NCBI GenBank assembly: GCA_017461285.1
Contig: JAFTYS010000131.1
Location: 1 to 23,322, forward strand
Direction: 5' to 3'
From: Bacteroidales bacterium
Lineage (GTDB): Bacteria > Bacteroidota > Bacteroidia > Bacteroidales > UBA932
Length of the DNA: 23,322 bases
Shown here: piece by piece, positions 9,557 to 18,400 of the stretch
Position numbering within the stretch: the first letter of the stretch is position 1
How the letters are laid out: each line of letters begins with the position of its first letter
Made by a program: the position numbers and the translations under genes
The notes under the pieces: model-generated
The model's database searches: none
What the model was told of the DNA's origin: nothing
The model's input: only the letters and a program-made list of their open reading frames with translations

Positions 9557-9572
9557 AACGAATGCAGCATAT

Positions 9573-11939
9573 ATGAAGAGACTTATAGCGCTTATGGCAG
9601 TTTTGTCTGCTCTTACAGTATACGGACAGGAACCTTATTCCGTGCGCATGATACGTTCGGAGATGCAGAGGAATCCTGATGCGACATGGCTTGACGGCCG
9701 TCAGGGCGAGCGCAAATGGAATTATACCACCGGACTGGAACTCAAGTCCTTCCTGGACGCAGCACGCAGATACGAACTCCCTGAAGTTGTGGACTATGTA
9801 CGTGCGTGGGCGGACACGATGGCGACTGAGAAAGGCGTGGTTTACAAGTACAAGAAATCGAACTATAATGTCGACCATATCTGTCCGGCAAGAATATATT
9901 TCGACCTCCACGATATGTACGGAGACCAGGACAAGCGTTACCGTCGCGTGACCCGTATGATCCGCGAGCAGCTGGACACCCATCCGCGTACTGAGTCGGG
10001 TGAGTTCTGGCACAAGCAGATTTATCCGCATCAGGTGTGGCTGGACGGCTTCTATATGGCCCTTCCTTTTTATGCGGAATATACGGATAGATATGCTCCG
10101 AAAGAACAGAAAGATTCCCTCTTTGCCGATATCGTGCATCAGTTTGCTGCTGGTGCGCAGAATACATTGGACAAGGAGACCGGACTCTTCCGCCATGCAT
10201 GGGACGAGTCGAAGTCCATGTTCTGGTGCGACCCGCAGACGGGTCTTTCCGAACATGCATGGGGACGTGCGAACGGCTGGTATGCCGTGGCCCTGGTCGA
10301 AGTGCTGGACTATCTTCCGAAGTCGCATCCGGGACATGCTGTCCTCGTGGACCAGCTGAACTATTTCCTGGAGGTCCTGCCTAAATGGGCTGACCCGCAG
10401 ACCGGTATGTGGTACCAGGTCCTTGATTGCCCGGGCAGGGAAGGGAACTATCTCGAGGCCACATGCTCGATAATGTTCACCTATGCCTTCCTCAAGGGAC
10501 TCCGCATGGGTTATATCGACAGGTCGCATGAGGATTACATCCTGGGTCTTTATCCTAAGTTCATAGACCGTTTCATCAGGGAAAATCCGGACGGGACCAT
10601 TTCAATGACAGACTGTTGCGCTGTAGGAGGTCTCGGCGGCAAGCAGATGAGGAAAGGCGATTTCGAGTACTATCTCAGCGAGCCGATAATTGAGAACGAC
10701 TGCAAGGGCGTAGGCCCTTTCATCTGGGCGTCTCTGGAGTGGGAAGCACGACATAACATCGACTGGCACCCCGGCAGGGAAGGCCGTCCTGTCGCTTTTG
10801 AAGGCGCGGAAGGCTGCGGAAAATACTCCCTCGGCGGAAGGGGAGGAAAGGAATATGTTGTGACTTCTCTCGCCGATGACGGTTCGGAAGGCACCCTCCG
10901 CCATGCCGTAGAGGCGGAAGGCCCCCGTGTAGTGAAGTTCGCAGTGAGCGGAGACATCCATCTTACCGCCCCCTTGAACATAGAGAATCCATACCTTTCG
11001 ATCCTGGGCGAGACCGCCCCTGGAAAGGGAATCACCCTTCGTGACCATAACGTCTTCATCGAAGCCGACCATGTGATCATGCGTTATCTGCGCATACGTC
11101 TCGGTTCTGCGGCCGGAGTTGAAGCAGACGCGTTGGGGGCAAAGAGATGCTCGAACATCATCATAGACCATTGCTCGATCAGCTGGGCTGTGGATGAGAA
11201 TGCTTCCTTCTATAATATAAATGATGCCACAGTGCAGTGGTGCATCATTTCAGAAGCTCTCAATTCTTCTGTCCATCATAAGGGAAACCACGGATATGGC
11301 GGCATCTGGGGCGGAAGGAATGTATCTTACCACCACAATCTCTTCGCCCACAACAACAGCCGCAACCCACGTTTCGACCACCCTCGCATCTACAGCGGCC
11401 AGGAACTGCTTACCGGACGCGGCACTGTCGAATTCGTTAATAATGTAGTGTATAACTGGGGAATGAAGGCTATATACGGCGGAGAAGAAGGCTGGTTCAA
11501 CCTGATAGGCAACTGTTTCCGTCCTGGTCCCGCTACCCGCAGCCTTGACGGAGAATGGCTGGAGATCAGCACTTCAAGGACGACATCAATGATTCCGGGA
11601 AACTTCTTTGCATACGGGAACGTATATGACATAAGTGCAGTAGAGGACGGCGGATACGAAGGCAGGAAACCGGAGATGGACAAGATCGCATCCCGTGAAA
11701 AGTATTATGCAGAGGTATGCCAGGCAGAGCCTTTTGCCGTAAGTGTTCCCCTTGAATCTATGGCCCAGCACGCCACAGACGCTTACAAGGCTGTCCTCAA
11801 GCATGCTGGAGCTTCCAGAAAGCGTGATGCGGTAGACAAGAGGATAATAATGGAAGTCAAGAAAGGAACAGCGACATACAAAGGTTCCGTGACCGGATAT
11901 CCGGGCATAATAGACCATGAAGACGATGTATTGAAATAA
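9573..11939 (+). CDS. Bifunctional pectinase: GH105 unsaturated uronyl hydrolase fused to PL1 pectate lyase
   Basis: From the ATG at 9573 the protein has 788 residues and opens with a clean type I signal peptide, MKRLIALMAVLSALTVYGQ. In-frame ATGs at 9534 and 9546 would put a polar extension before it and overlap the HTCS gene, so 9573 is preferred. Residues about 20-395 are a GH105 (YteR/RhiN-like) domain: HICPARIYFDLHD, HAWDE with candidate general acid Asp211, WGRANGW at 230-236 and GREGNYLEATCS. This activity removes the 4,5-unsaturated uronate left at the non-reducing end by lyases. From residue 407 (VAFEGAEG) a PL1 beta-helix follows: IIIDHCSISW (Asp532, His533), HGYGGIWGG and NSRNPRFDHP (Arg597, Arg600). 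No lipobox is present, so the protein is probably periplasmic. The two activities act in sequence: lyase cleavage makes the GH105 substrate. Both active sites look complete. Substrate backbone (homogalacturonan or rhamnogalacturonan) is not settled. Confidence 0.9.
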   Translation: MKRLIALMAVLSALTVYGQEPYSVRMIRSEMQRNPDATWLDGRQGERKWNYTTGLELKSFLDAARRYELPEVVDYVRAWADTMATEKGVVYKYKKSNYNVDHICPARIYFDLHDMYGDQDKRYRRVTRMIREQLDTHPRTESGEFWHKQIYPHQVWLDGFYMALPFYAEYTDRYAPKEQKDSLFADIVHQFAAGAQNTLDKETGLFRHAWDESKSMFWCDPQTGLSEHAWGRANGWYAVALVEVLDYLPKSHPGHAVLVDQLNYFLEVLPKWADPQTGMWYQVLDCPGREGNYLEATCSIMFTYAFLKGLRMGYIDRSHEDYILGLYPKFIDRFIRENPDGTISMTDCCAVGGLGGKQMRKGDFEYYLSEPIIENDCKGVGPFIWASLEWEARHNIDWHPGREGRPVAFEGAEGCGKYSLGGRGGKEYVVTSLADDGSEGTLRHAVEAEGPRVVKFAVSGDIHLTAPLNIENPYLSILGETAPGKGITLRDHNVFIEADHVIMRYLRIRLGSAAGVEADALGAKRCSNIIIDHCSISWAVDENASFYNINDATVQWCIISEALNSSVHHKGNHGYGGIWGGRNVSYHHNLFAHNNSRNPRFDHPRIYSGQELLTGRGTVEFVNNVVYNWGMKAIYGGEEGWFNLIGNCFRPGPATRSLDGEWLEISTSRTTSMIPGNFFAYGNVYDISAVEDGGYEGRKPEMDKIASREKYYAEVCQAEPFAVSVPLESMAQHATDAYKAVLKHAGASRKRDAVDKRIIMEVKKGTATYKGSVTGYPGIIDHEDDVLK

Positions 11940-11959
11940 CTTAATTAATTTTTATACCA

Positions 11960-13408
11960 ATGAAAAAAGACACTAATCAACAACTGATGACCAATTGGCG
12001 CTGGTGGATGGTGGTATTGCTTTTCGTGGCGACTACCGTCAACTACATGGACCGCCAGGTGCTTTCCCTCACATGGAAAGAGTTCATCGCTCCTGAATTC
12101 CACTGGACAGACAGCGATTACGGTACTATCACGGCCGTATTCTCCCTCTTCTACGCATTCGCAATGCTTTTCGCAGGCAAGTTCGTGGACTGGATGGGCA
12201 CAAAGAAGGGTTATTTGTGGGCCATCGGCATATGGTCGTTCGGTGCATGCGCGCATGCAATCTGCGGCTGGGCGACGATGCATATCGAAGGATATGAGTC
12301 CATCGAGGCCATGAAGGCTGTCGAGGCAGGTACAGGCGCCGCTCTTGCCATCGCATCCGTGAGCGTATGGCTCTTCCTGGCTGCGCGAGGCATCCTTGCT
12401 CTCGGAGAAGCCGGAAACTTCCCTGCTGCGATCAAGACGACAGCCGAGTACTTCCCTAAGAAGGACCGTGCGTTCGCAACTTCGATCTTCAATGCCGGCG
12501 CGTCTGTAGGTGCCCTTGTTGCTCCTGCTACCATCCCGCCTCTTGCCGCATGGCTTGGCTGGGAGATGGCGTTCATCATCATCGGTGCCCTTGGCTTCCT
12601 CTGGATGGCATTCTGGGTGTTCATGTATGACAAGCCTCAGAAGTCGAAGCATGTCAACGAGGCGGAGCTCGCCTACATCCGTCAGGATGAGGACGAGCAG
12701 GTTGTGGCAGATGCTGCTGCAGAAGAAAAGAGCAGCATCCCTTTCCTGAAATGCTTCACATACCGTCAGACATGGTCATTCATCGTAGGAAAGTTCTTTA
12801 CCGACGGAGTATGGTGGTTCTACCTCTTCTGGGCACCGGCTTACTTCCAGGACCAGTTCGGCTATAAGGCTTCATCAGGCACAGGAATGATGCTCATCAT
12901 CACCCTTTACGCCATAGTGACCGTAATCTCCATCTTCGGTGGCTATCTGCCTAAGCTTTTCGTGGAGCAGAAGGGCATGCATCCATACAAAGGAAGGATG
13001 CTTGCGATGCTCATCTTCGCATTCTTCCCTCTCTTCGCCCTCTTCGCACAGCCTATGGGCCAGTATTCGGCATGGTGGCCTGCAATCATCATCGGTCTTG
13101 CCGGTGCGGGACATCAGGCATGGTCTGCGAACCTCTTCTCTACAGTCGGCGACATGTTCCCTAAGTCTGCAATCGCTACCATTACAGGTATCGGCGGAAT
13201 GGCGGGAGGTATCAGCTCTTTCCTCATCAACAAGGGAGCCGGTGTCCTCTTCACCTATTCTGAAAATGCAGGCGCAGCCTTCACATTCCTCGGATTCGAA
13301 GGCAAGGAAGCAGGATATATGATTGTATTCTGCTTCTGTGCAGTGGCATACATCCTCGCGTGGACAATCATGAAGGCTCTTGTTCCTGAATACAAGAAGA
13401 TCGGATAA
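11960..13408 (+). CDS. MFS transporter, hexuronate (ExuT-like, anion:cation symporter) type
   Basis: This 482-residue polytopic inner-membrane protein is rich in hydrophobic segments, compatible with 12 helices. The first helix region contains TVNYMDRQVLS, typical of the anion:cation symporter branch. The MFS loop signature GKFVDWMGTKKGY is at residues 73-85. Further family-like segments are LGEAGNFPAAIKT, FNAGASVGALVAPAT and a central charged loop near residue 235 with consecutive acidic residues. Given uxaB and uxaA in the same run of genes, the likely cargo is D-galacturonate or a related hexuronate produced in the periplasm. Unsaturated or 5-keto-4-deoxyuronate is an alternative because GH105 releases it. 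It starts 20 bases after the GH105-PL1 stop, behind an AT-rich stretch (TTAATTAA), and its TAA stop shares its final base with the ATG of the next gene. Confidence 0.88.
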   Translation: MKKDTNQQLMTNWRWWMVVLLFVATTVNYMDRQVLSLTWKEFIAPEFHWTDSDYGTITAVFSLFYAFAMLFAGKFVDWMGTKKGYLWAIGIWSFGACAHAICGWATMHIEGYESIEAMKAVEAGTGAALAIASVSVWLFLAARGILALGEAGNFPAAIKTTAEYFPKKDRAFATSIFNAGASVGALVAPATIPPLAAWLGWEMAFIIIGALGFLWMAFWVFMYDKPQKSKHVNEAELAYIRQDEDEQVVADAAAEEKSSIPFLKCFTYRQTWSFIVGKFFTDGVWWFYLFWAPAYFQDQFGYKASSGTGMMLIITLYAIVTVISIFGGYLPKLFVEQKGMHPYKGRMLAMLIFAFFPLFALFAQPMGQYSAWWPAIIIGLAGAGHQAWSANLFSTVGDMFPKSAIATITGIGGMAGGISSFLINKGAGVLFTYSENAGAAFTFLGFEGKEAGYMIVFCFCAVAYILAWTIMKALVPEYKKIG

Positions 13409-15282
13409 TGAAACTGCATGTGAACAGACTTCTGCCGTTCATCCTGGGCGCATTCCTGATCATTTCGGGATGCGGCCGGGAAGAACCGGTCGTCCTGCCT
13501 GAAGAAGTGGCTGCTCCGTCGGGGGTGAAACTTGTATCCTATGACGCAGCTTCGCTGGTCTTCTCATGGGATGAAGTTGAAGGCGCGGAATATTACGTTG
13601 CTCGTCTTGAGACTTCTTCCGGCACTCTTGTGCCTGGAGGACAGACCACCACAAAGGAAACCACTATCGGCTTCAAAGGCCTGCAGACTGGTGTTACCTA
13701 CAAATTCAAGGTAAGGGTACATGTGTCAGGAACGGATTCTCCTTTTTCCGAGCCTCTGGAGGCAGTGACGACTGAGAACGAAGGTCCCGTACCCGGACCA
13801 GGACCGGTCCCTAAGCCGGAACCATCCGAAGCCTATGCCGAATTCTCGATACCGGCTGCGGAAGACGAGCACATGCTTCCTCTGGCCTTTCCTGGTGCTG
13901 AAGGCGGCGGAATGTATACGACCGGCGGACGTGACGGTAAGGTCATCCATGTGACGACGCTCGCAGACAGCGGCAGCGGGTCCCTCAGAGCAGCTCTTTC
14001 AGAGTCCGGACCAAGGACCATAGTCTTTGATGTGGCCGGAGTAATCGAACTCAAGAGCACGCTGAACATCAAGAACGGCGATGTGACCATAGCAGGTCAG
14101 ACCGCTCCGGGAGACGGAATCTGTCTGAAGAATTACTCGACGGTCATCAATGCCGACAATGTAGTGATCCGTTTCGTCAGGTTCCGTATGGGAGATGAAG
14201 CGAAGCAGGAAAACGACGCGATATGGGGCAGGTATCACAGGAACATCATCCTTGACCACTGCTCGATGTCATGGTCGACGGACGAATGCTCGTCGTTCTA
14301 TGCGAACGAATTCTTCACGATGCAGTGGTGCATACTGACCGAAAGCCTGCGCAACTCTGTACATGGCAAGGGCAAGCACGGATATGGCGGAATCTGGGGC
14401 GGAAAGAACGCTTCCTTCCATCATAACCTTCTTTCATGCCATGACAGCCGCAATCCGAGGATAGACCATCCTCAGATTTATGGCGACTATGTTACGACTC
14501 ACCGAGGAAACGTCGACTACAGATGCAACACCGTGTATAACTGGGGGTCAAATCATACATACGGAGGCGAAGACGGCTGGTTCAATATTGTGAACAACTA
14601 CTATAAGCCAGGACCCGCATCTTCTGACAGGAAATATTTCGTCGACGCATACGGCTCATATGTGAAGGATGGGGTGACATATGCCGACAGCTACGCGGAA
14701 ATGTACCTCAGCGGCAATGTGCATGAGAAGTATCCTGAACTTGGAGCGGCGAACGACGCTTCGACGATCTATTGGCATAACGGCTCATCATACGGCAACT
14801 ACAATCTTACCCTGTCTTCTCCATTGATGTTGGAAGGTCCTGCAGGCGGCGATATCTATACGACCACCCACTCTGCAGAGGATGCATTCGCCCGCATATG
14901 TGAGTTCGGAGGAGCATCCTTGTCCCGCGACTCCGTTGATGATAGGGCTTGTACCGATGCGAAGAACGGTACAGCGACCGTCACGGACGGAGGCAACGGC
15001 TCGAAGAACGGAATCATCGACACCCAGACCGCTGCAGGCGGATGGCCTTCATATGAGGCTTCAGCTGATGAGATTGCCGGTACAAAGGATACGGATGGTG
15101 ACGGAATGCCTGACTGGTTTGAGGAAAAGTACTCCCTGAATGCTTCCAATGCAGACGACGGCAACAAGAAGACACTTGATTCCTATGGGCGATATACCAA
15201 TCTGGAAATGTATCTCCACTATCTTGTCCGTGATATAGTTGCAGTGCAGAATACAGGAGGCAGGTACATGAATCTGCAGTAA
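13408..15282 (+). CDS. PL1 pectate lyase lipoprotein with FN3 domain and C-terminal Asp-rich motif
   Basis: This 624-residue protein carries a lipoprotein signal ending ISGC (Cys22) followed by GREE, an acidic start that suits surface display. Residues about 37-125 read as one fibronectin type III domain (VKLVSYDAASLVFSWDEVEG). A Pro/Gly linker, GPVPGPGPVPKPEPS, leads into the PL1 beta-helix from about residue 157 (LPLAFPGAEGGG). Active-site elements are IILDHCSMSW (Asp283, His284, Ca-binding region) and DSRNPRIDHP (Arg348, Arg351, with the catalytic arginine). Near the C-terminus, DTDGDGMPDW (561-570) is a thrombospondin-3/EF-hand-like calcium motif common at the ends of Bacteroidota lyases. 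The protein should cut polygalacturonate by beta-elimination, leaving 4,5-unsaturated ends for the GH105 domain. The lyase domain is clearly related to that of the GH105-PL1 fusion. The start overlaps the transporter stop by one base. Confidence 0.92.
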   Translation: MKLHVNRLLPFILGAFLIISGCGREEPVVLPEEVAAPSGVKLVSYDAASLVFSWDEVEGAEYYVARLETSSGTLVPGGQTTTKETTIGFKGLQTGVTYKFKVRVHVSGTDSPFSEPLEAVTTENEGPVPGPGPVPKPEPSEAYAEFSIPAAEDEHMLPLAFPGAEGGGMYTTGGRDGKVIHVTTLADSGSGSLRAALSESGPRTIVFDVAGVIELKSTLNIKNGDVTIAGQTAPGDGICLKNYSTVINADNVVIRFVRFRMGDEAKQENDAIWGRYHRNIILDHCSMSWSTDECSSFYANEFFTMQWCILTESLRNSVHGKGKHGYGGIWGGKNASFHHNLLSCHDSRNPRIDHPQIYGDYVTTHRGNVDYRCNTVYNWGSNHTYGGEDGWFNIVNNYYKPGPASSDRKYFVDAYGSYVKDGVTYADSYAEMYLSGNVHEKYPELGAANDASTIYWHNGSSYGNYNLTLSSPLMLEGPAGGDIYTTTHSAEDAFARICEFGGASLSRDSVDDRACTDAKNGTATVTDGGNGSKNGIIDTQTAAGGWPSYEASADEIAGTKDTDGDGMPDWFEEKYSLNASNADDGNKKTLDSYGRYTNLEMYLHYLVRDIVAVQNTGGRYMNLQ

Positions 15283-15418
15283 ACATGCATATGTAGTGGA
15301 ACTGTGTTAAAAAATACATGCAAAGCGATAAAATGTCCAAGTGTACTTGATGACGAATTGGTATTTTCGCATTATGAAATTATTGTAAACAACTAAATAA
15401 TAACCAAAACAATCTTTT
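15283..15418 (+). promoter_or_regulatory. Intergenic region upstream of susC-like gene; probable promoter and leader
   Basis: This 136-base stretch is the longest gap in the window and is clearly richer in A/T than the genes around it. No intrinsic terminator is obvious: an imperfect inverted repeat (TGCATATGTA at 15286 against TACATGCA at 15315) is AT-rich with a 19-base loop. The sequence TATTTTCG at 15362-15369 is one base from the Bacteroidota -7 element TAnnTTTG, but I see no convincing -33 TTTG at the right distance, so that element is weak. The last 40 bases before the ATG are A-rich (AACTAAATAATAACCAAAAC), as is usual for strongly translated Bacteroidota leaders. By position it probably carries the HTCS-dependent promoter of the susC/susD unit; that is inference. 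Confidence 0.45.
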
Positions 15419-18400
15419 ATGAAAAATCTGACGTACAAGATTTCTCTGCTGATCTTAGGTCTGTTTGCGGCAGTGGCTGTGAATGCACAGGAGATCAGAG
15501 GTGTCGTGTCAGACGTGAACGGAGAGCCCCTGATCGGCGTGTCCGTTTTCGTAGACGGCACCACTTTGGGTACTGCGACAGGTGTTGACGGCGATTATGT
15601 CATCGACATTCCTTCTGCAAAAGGAAAGACCCTGGTCTTTTCGATGATCGGACTCTCGGAGAAGAGGGTGACCATCGGAAACACTACAACCATCAATGTG
15701 ACTCTTGAGGAGGATTCCAACTTCCTTGACGAGACAGTGGTCATCGGTTACGCTTCGGTAAAGCGTCGCGATCTCATGGGTTCTGTGACTTCGGTAGGAA
15801 ACGAAGCCCTCACCCAGGTTCCTGTCGCAAGCGTAGGTGAAGCTCTTGCCGGTAAGATGGCAGGTGTCCAGGTCACCACAACTGAAGGTGACCCTGACGC
15901 CGAAATCAAGATCCGTGTCCGCGGAGGCGGATCCATCACTCAGGATGCTTCTCCTCTTTACATCGTGGACGGTTTCCCTGTTGCGAGCATCTCTGACATT
16001 CCGGCTTCAGATATCCAGTCGATCGACGTCCTCAAGGATGCATTCTCGACAGCGATCTACGGTTCACGTGGTGCGAACGGTGTAGTTCTCGTCACCACAA
16101 AGTCAGGAGCTTCCGGAAAGATCTCCGTAAGCTACAACGCATACTGGGGCCAGAAGAAGATGGCCAACGCAGATGCCATCCAGACAGGCTCTCCATACGA
16201 CTTCGTACGCAACCAGTACGAGCTTTCTGTTCTCCGCGACGAACTCGAGGACAATTATATTCCGACATTCGGCGTATTCGAAGACATGGACCTCTACAAG
16301 AACGTCCAGAAGAACGACTGGGTGCAGAAGGTGTTTGGAAACGTAGGCTCTACATTCAGCCACAACCTTTCTGTTTCAGGCGGTTCGGACAAGGTGAAGT
16401 GGACAGCAAGCTATGCGCATGTAGGTGACGACGCCATCATGCTCGGCTCAGACTTCAAGAGAGACAACCTTACCTTCAAGACACAGTACAAGCCTATTAA
16501 GCAGATCACCGTAGACATCAATGCAAGATATTCACGCACAGAGGTTCTGGGAGCAGGTGCAAACTCTATGAATGACGGCGGATCGACTTCAAGCAACGGC
16601 CGTCTCAAGCATTCGGTTCAGTATACTCCGTTCCCTATCACAGGTGTAGCGACTGACTCTGACCTTGCGGAAGACTATGGCGACAATGCTCCGCCTCTCA
16701 AGTCGGTAGCTGATAACGACAACAGGAGGATCCGTAAGAACTGGACCCTCAACGGTGCGGTTACATGGCATATTATCGACAACCTCAACCTCAAGGTAGA
16801 GGGCGGTATGGATGACTACTCGCAGGAAGACAACCGTTACTACGGTCTTACTACATACTATGTGGGTAACAGCGCTACAATCAAGGGCCAGCCTGCGACA
16901 CAGTACAAGAACGCGTTCCGCACTAAGTACCGCAGCACAAACACCCTCAACTACAACTTCGAGAACCTCCTGGACGAAAAGCATAAGCTTGATGTCCTTC
17001 TCGGACAGGAGTATATCATCACGAAGTCGAACACGCTCTCTTCTACAATCGAGGGATTCCCTGTGTTCTTCGACTCACAGATGGCATGGAACTTCATGGC
17101 TTCGGGAACTCCTGTAGCATCGAACAACTTCTACAATCCTGACGAGCGTCTCCTCTCTTTCTTCGGAAGAGCGAATTACGAGTACGACGGACGCTATGCT
17201 GTATCTGCTACAGTACGTGCCGACGGTTCTTCCAAGTTCGTAAAGGGCAACCAGTGGGGCATCTTCCCATCCGCTGCTGCATCTTGGACCATCTCGAACG
17301 AGGGTTTCCTCGAGGATGCGTCATGGCTTGACAACCTGAAGCTCCGCTACAGCTACGGTACAGCAGGTAACAACAACATTCCTTCGAATGTGGCATCGCT
17401 TCTTTTCCAGGCGAACCAGACCCAGTGGATCTCGATGGGCAACACATGGTGGGGACCTACTACAGTAGGAGGTAAGTCCATCATGCCTAATCCAGACCTT
17501 ACATGGGAGACAACGGTTTCTCATAACCTCGGTCTCGACTATGCATTCCTCAGGAGCCGCATCAACGGATCTTTCGAGGTTTACCACAATACTACAAACG
17601 ACCTTCTCATCCAGTTCCCTGTAGCAGGTTCAGGATATGACTATCAGTACCGCAACCTCGGATCTGTTCAGAACCGCGGTTTCGAGGCTTCTGTCAATCT
17701 GGTAGTATTCGAGAAGAAGAACTTCGGACTCACAATCGGAGGAAACATCAGCTTGAACGAGAACAAGGTTACAAGCCTTGGAGGACTCGACAAGATCGAG
17801 GCTGCTTCAGAGTGGGCTTCAACCGAGATAGGACCTGACTACATCGTGACTGTAGGCCGTCCTCTCGGCGACATGTACGGCTATGAGTCTGACGGACGCT
17901 ATTCAGTTGATGAGTTCACCCACGACGGAACATCATGGGTTGCGAACGAAGGAACTGTAGATGCTTCAGACATCCTCGGAAAGGAATTCTTCCGTCCGGG
18001 TGCAATGAAGCTCAAGGACCAGAACGGCGACGGCAAGATCACTGTAGACGACAAGGTGATCATCGGTAACGCACAGCCTCTCGGCGTAGGCGGTTTCAAC
18101 CTTTCAGGTTACCTCTACGGCTTCGACTTCTCTGCAAACTTCAACTATGTGTTCGGCAACAACATCTACAATGCCAACAAGATCGAGTTCAACCACTCAA
18201 GGAAGTATTCTAACCGTAACCTCCTTACTACAGCAAACGTAGAGAACCGCTGGACCAACATCGATTGGGAGACAGGTGAGGAAATCACTGACCCTGAAGT
18301 ACTCAAGCAGGTCAATGCAGGTACCACAATGTGGAACCCTGGCGTAAACAAGGCGATCTTCTCCGACTGGGCTGTCGAGGACGGTTCATTCCTCAGACTT

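Noticed and set aside
9534..9572. Upstream ATG starts (9534, 9546) for the GH105-PL1 gene
   Set aside because: They would add a polar stretch before a clean signal peptide and overlap the HTCS end. The ATG at 9573 gives a standard signal peptide.
15088..15117. Dockerin domain at the C-terminus of the FN3-PL1 protein
   Set aside because: Only one Asp-rich calcium-type repeat is visible. Dockerins have two, and the protein is already lipid-anchored.
15286..15322. Inverted repeat as an intrinsic terminator after the FN3-PL1 gene
   Set aside because: The stem is short, AT-rich and bulged, with a 19-base loop and no following T-run.
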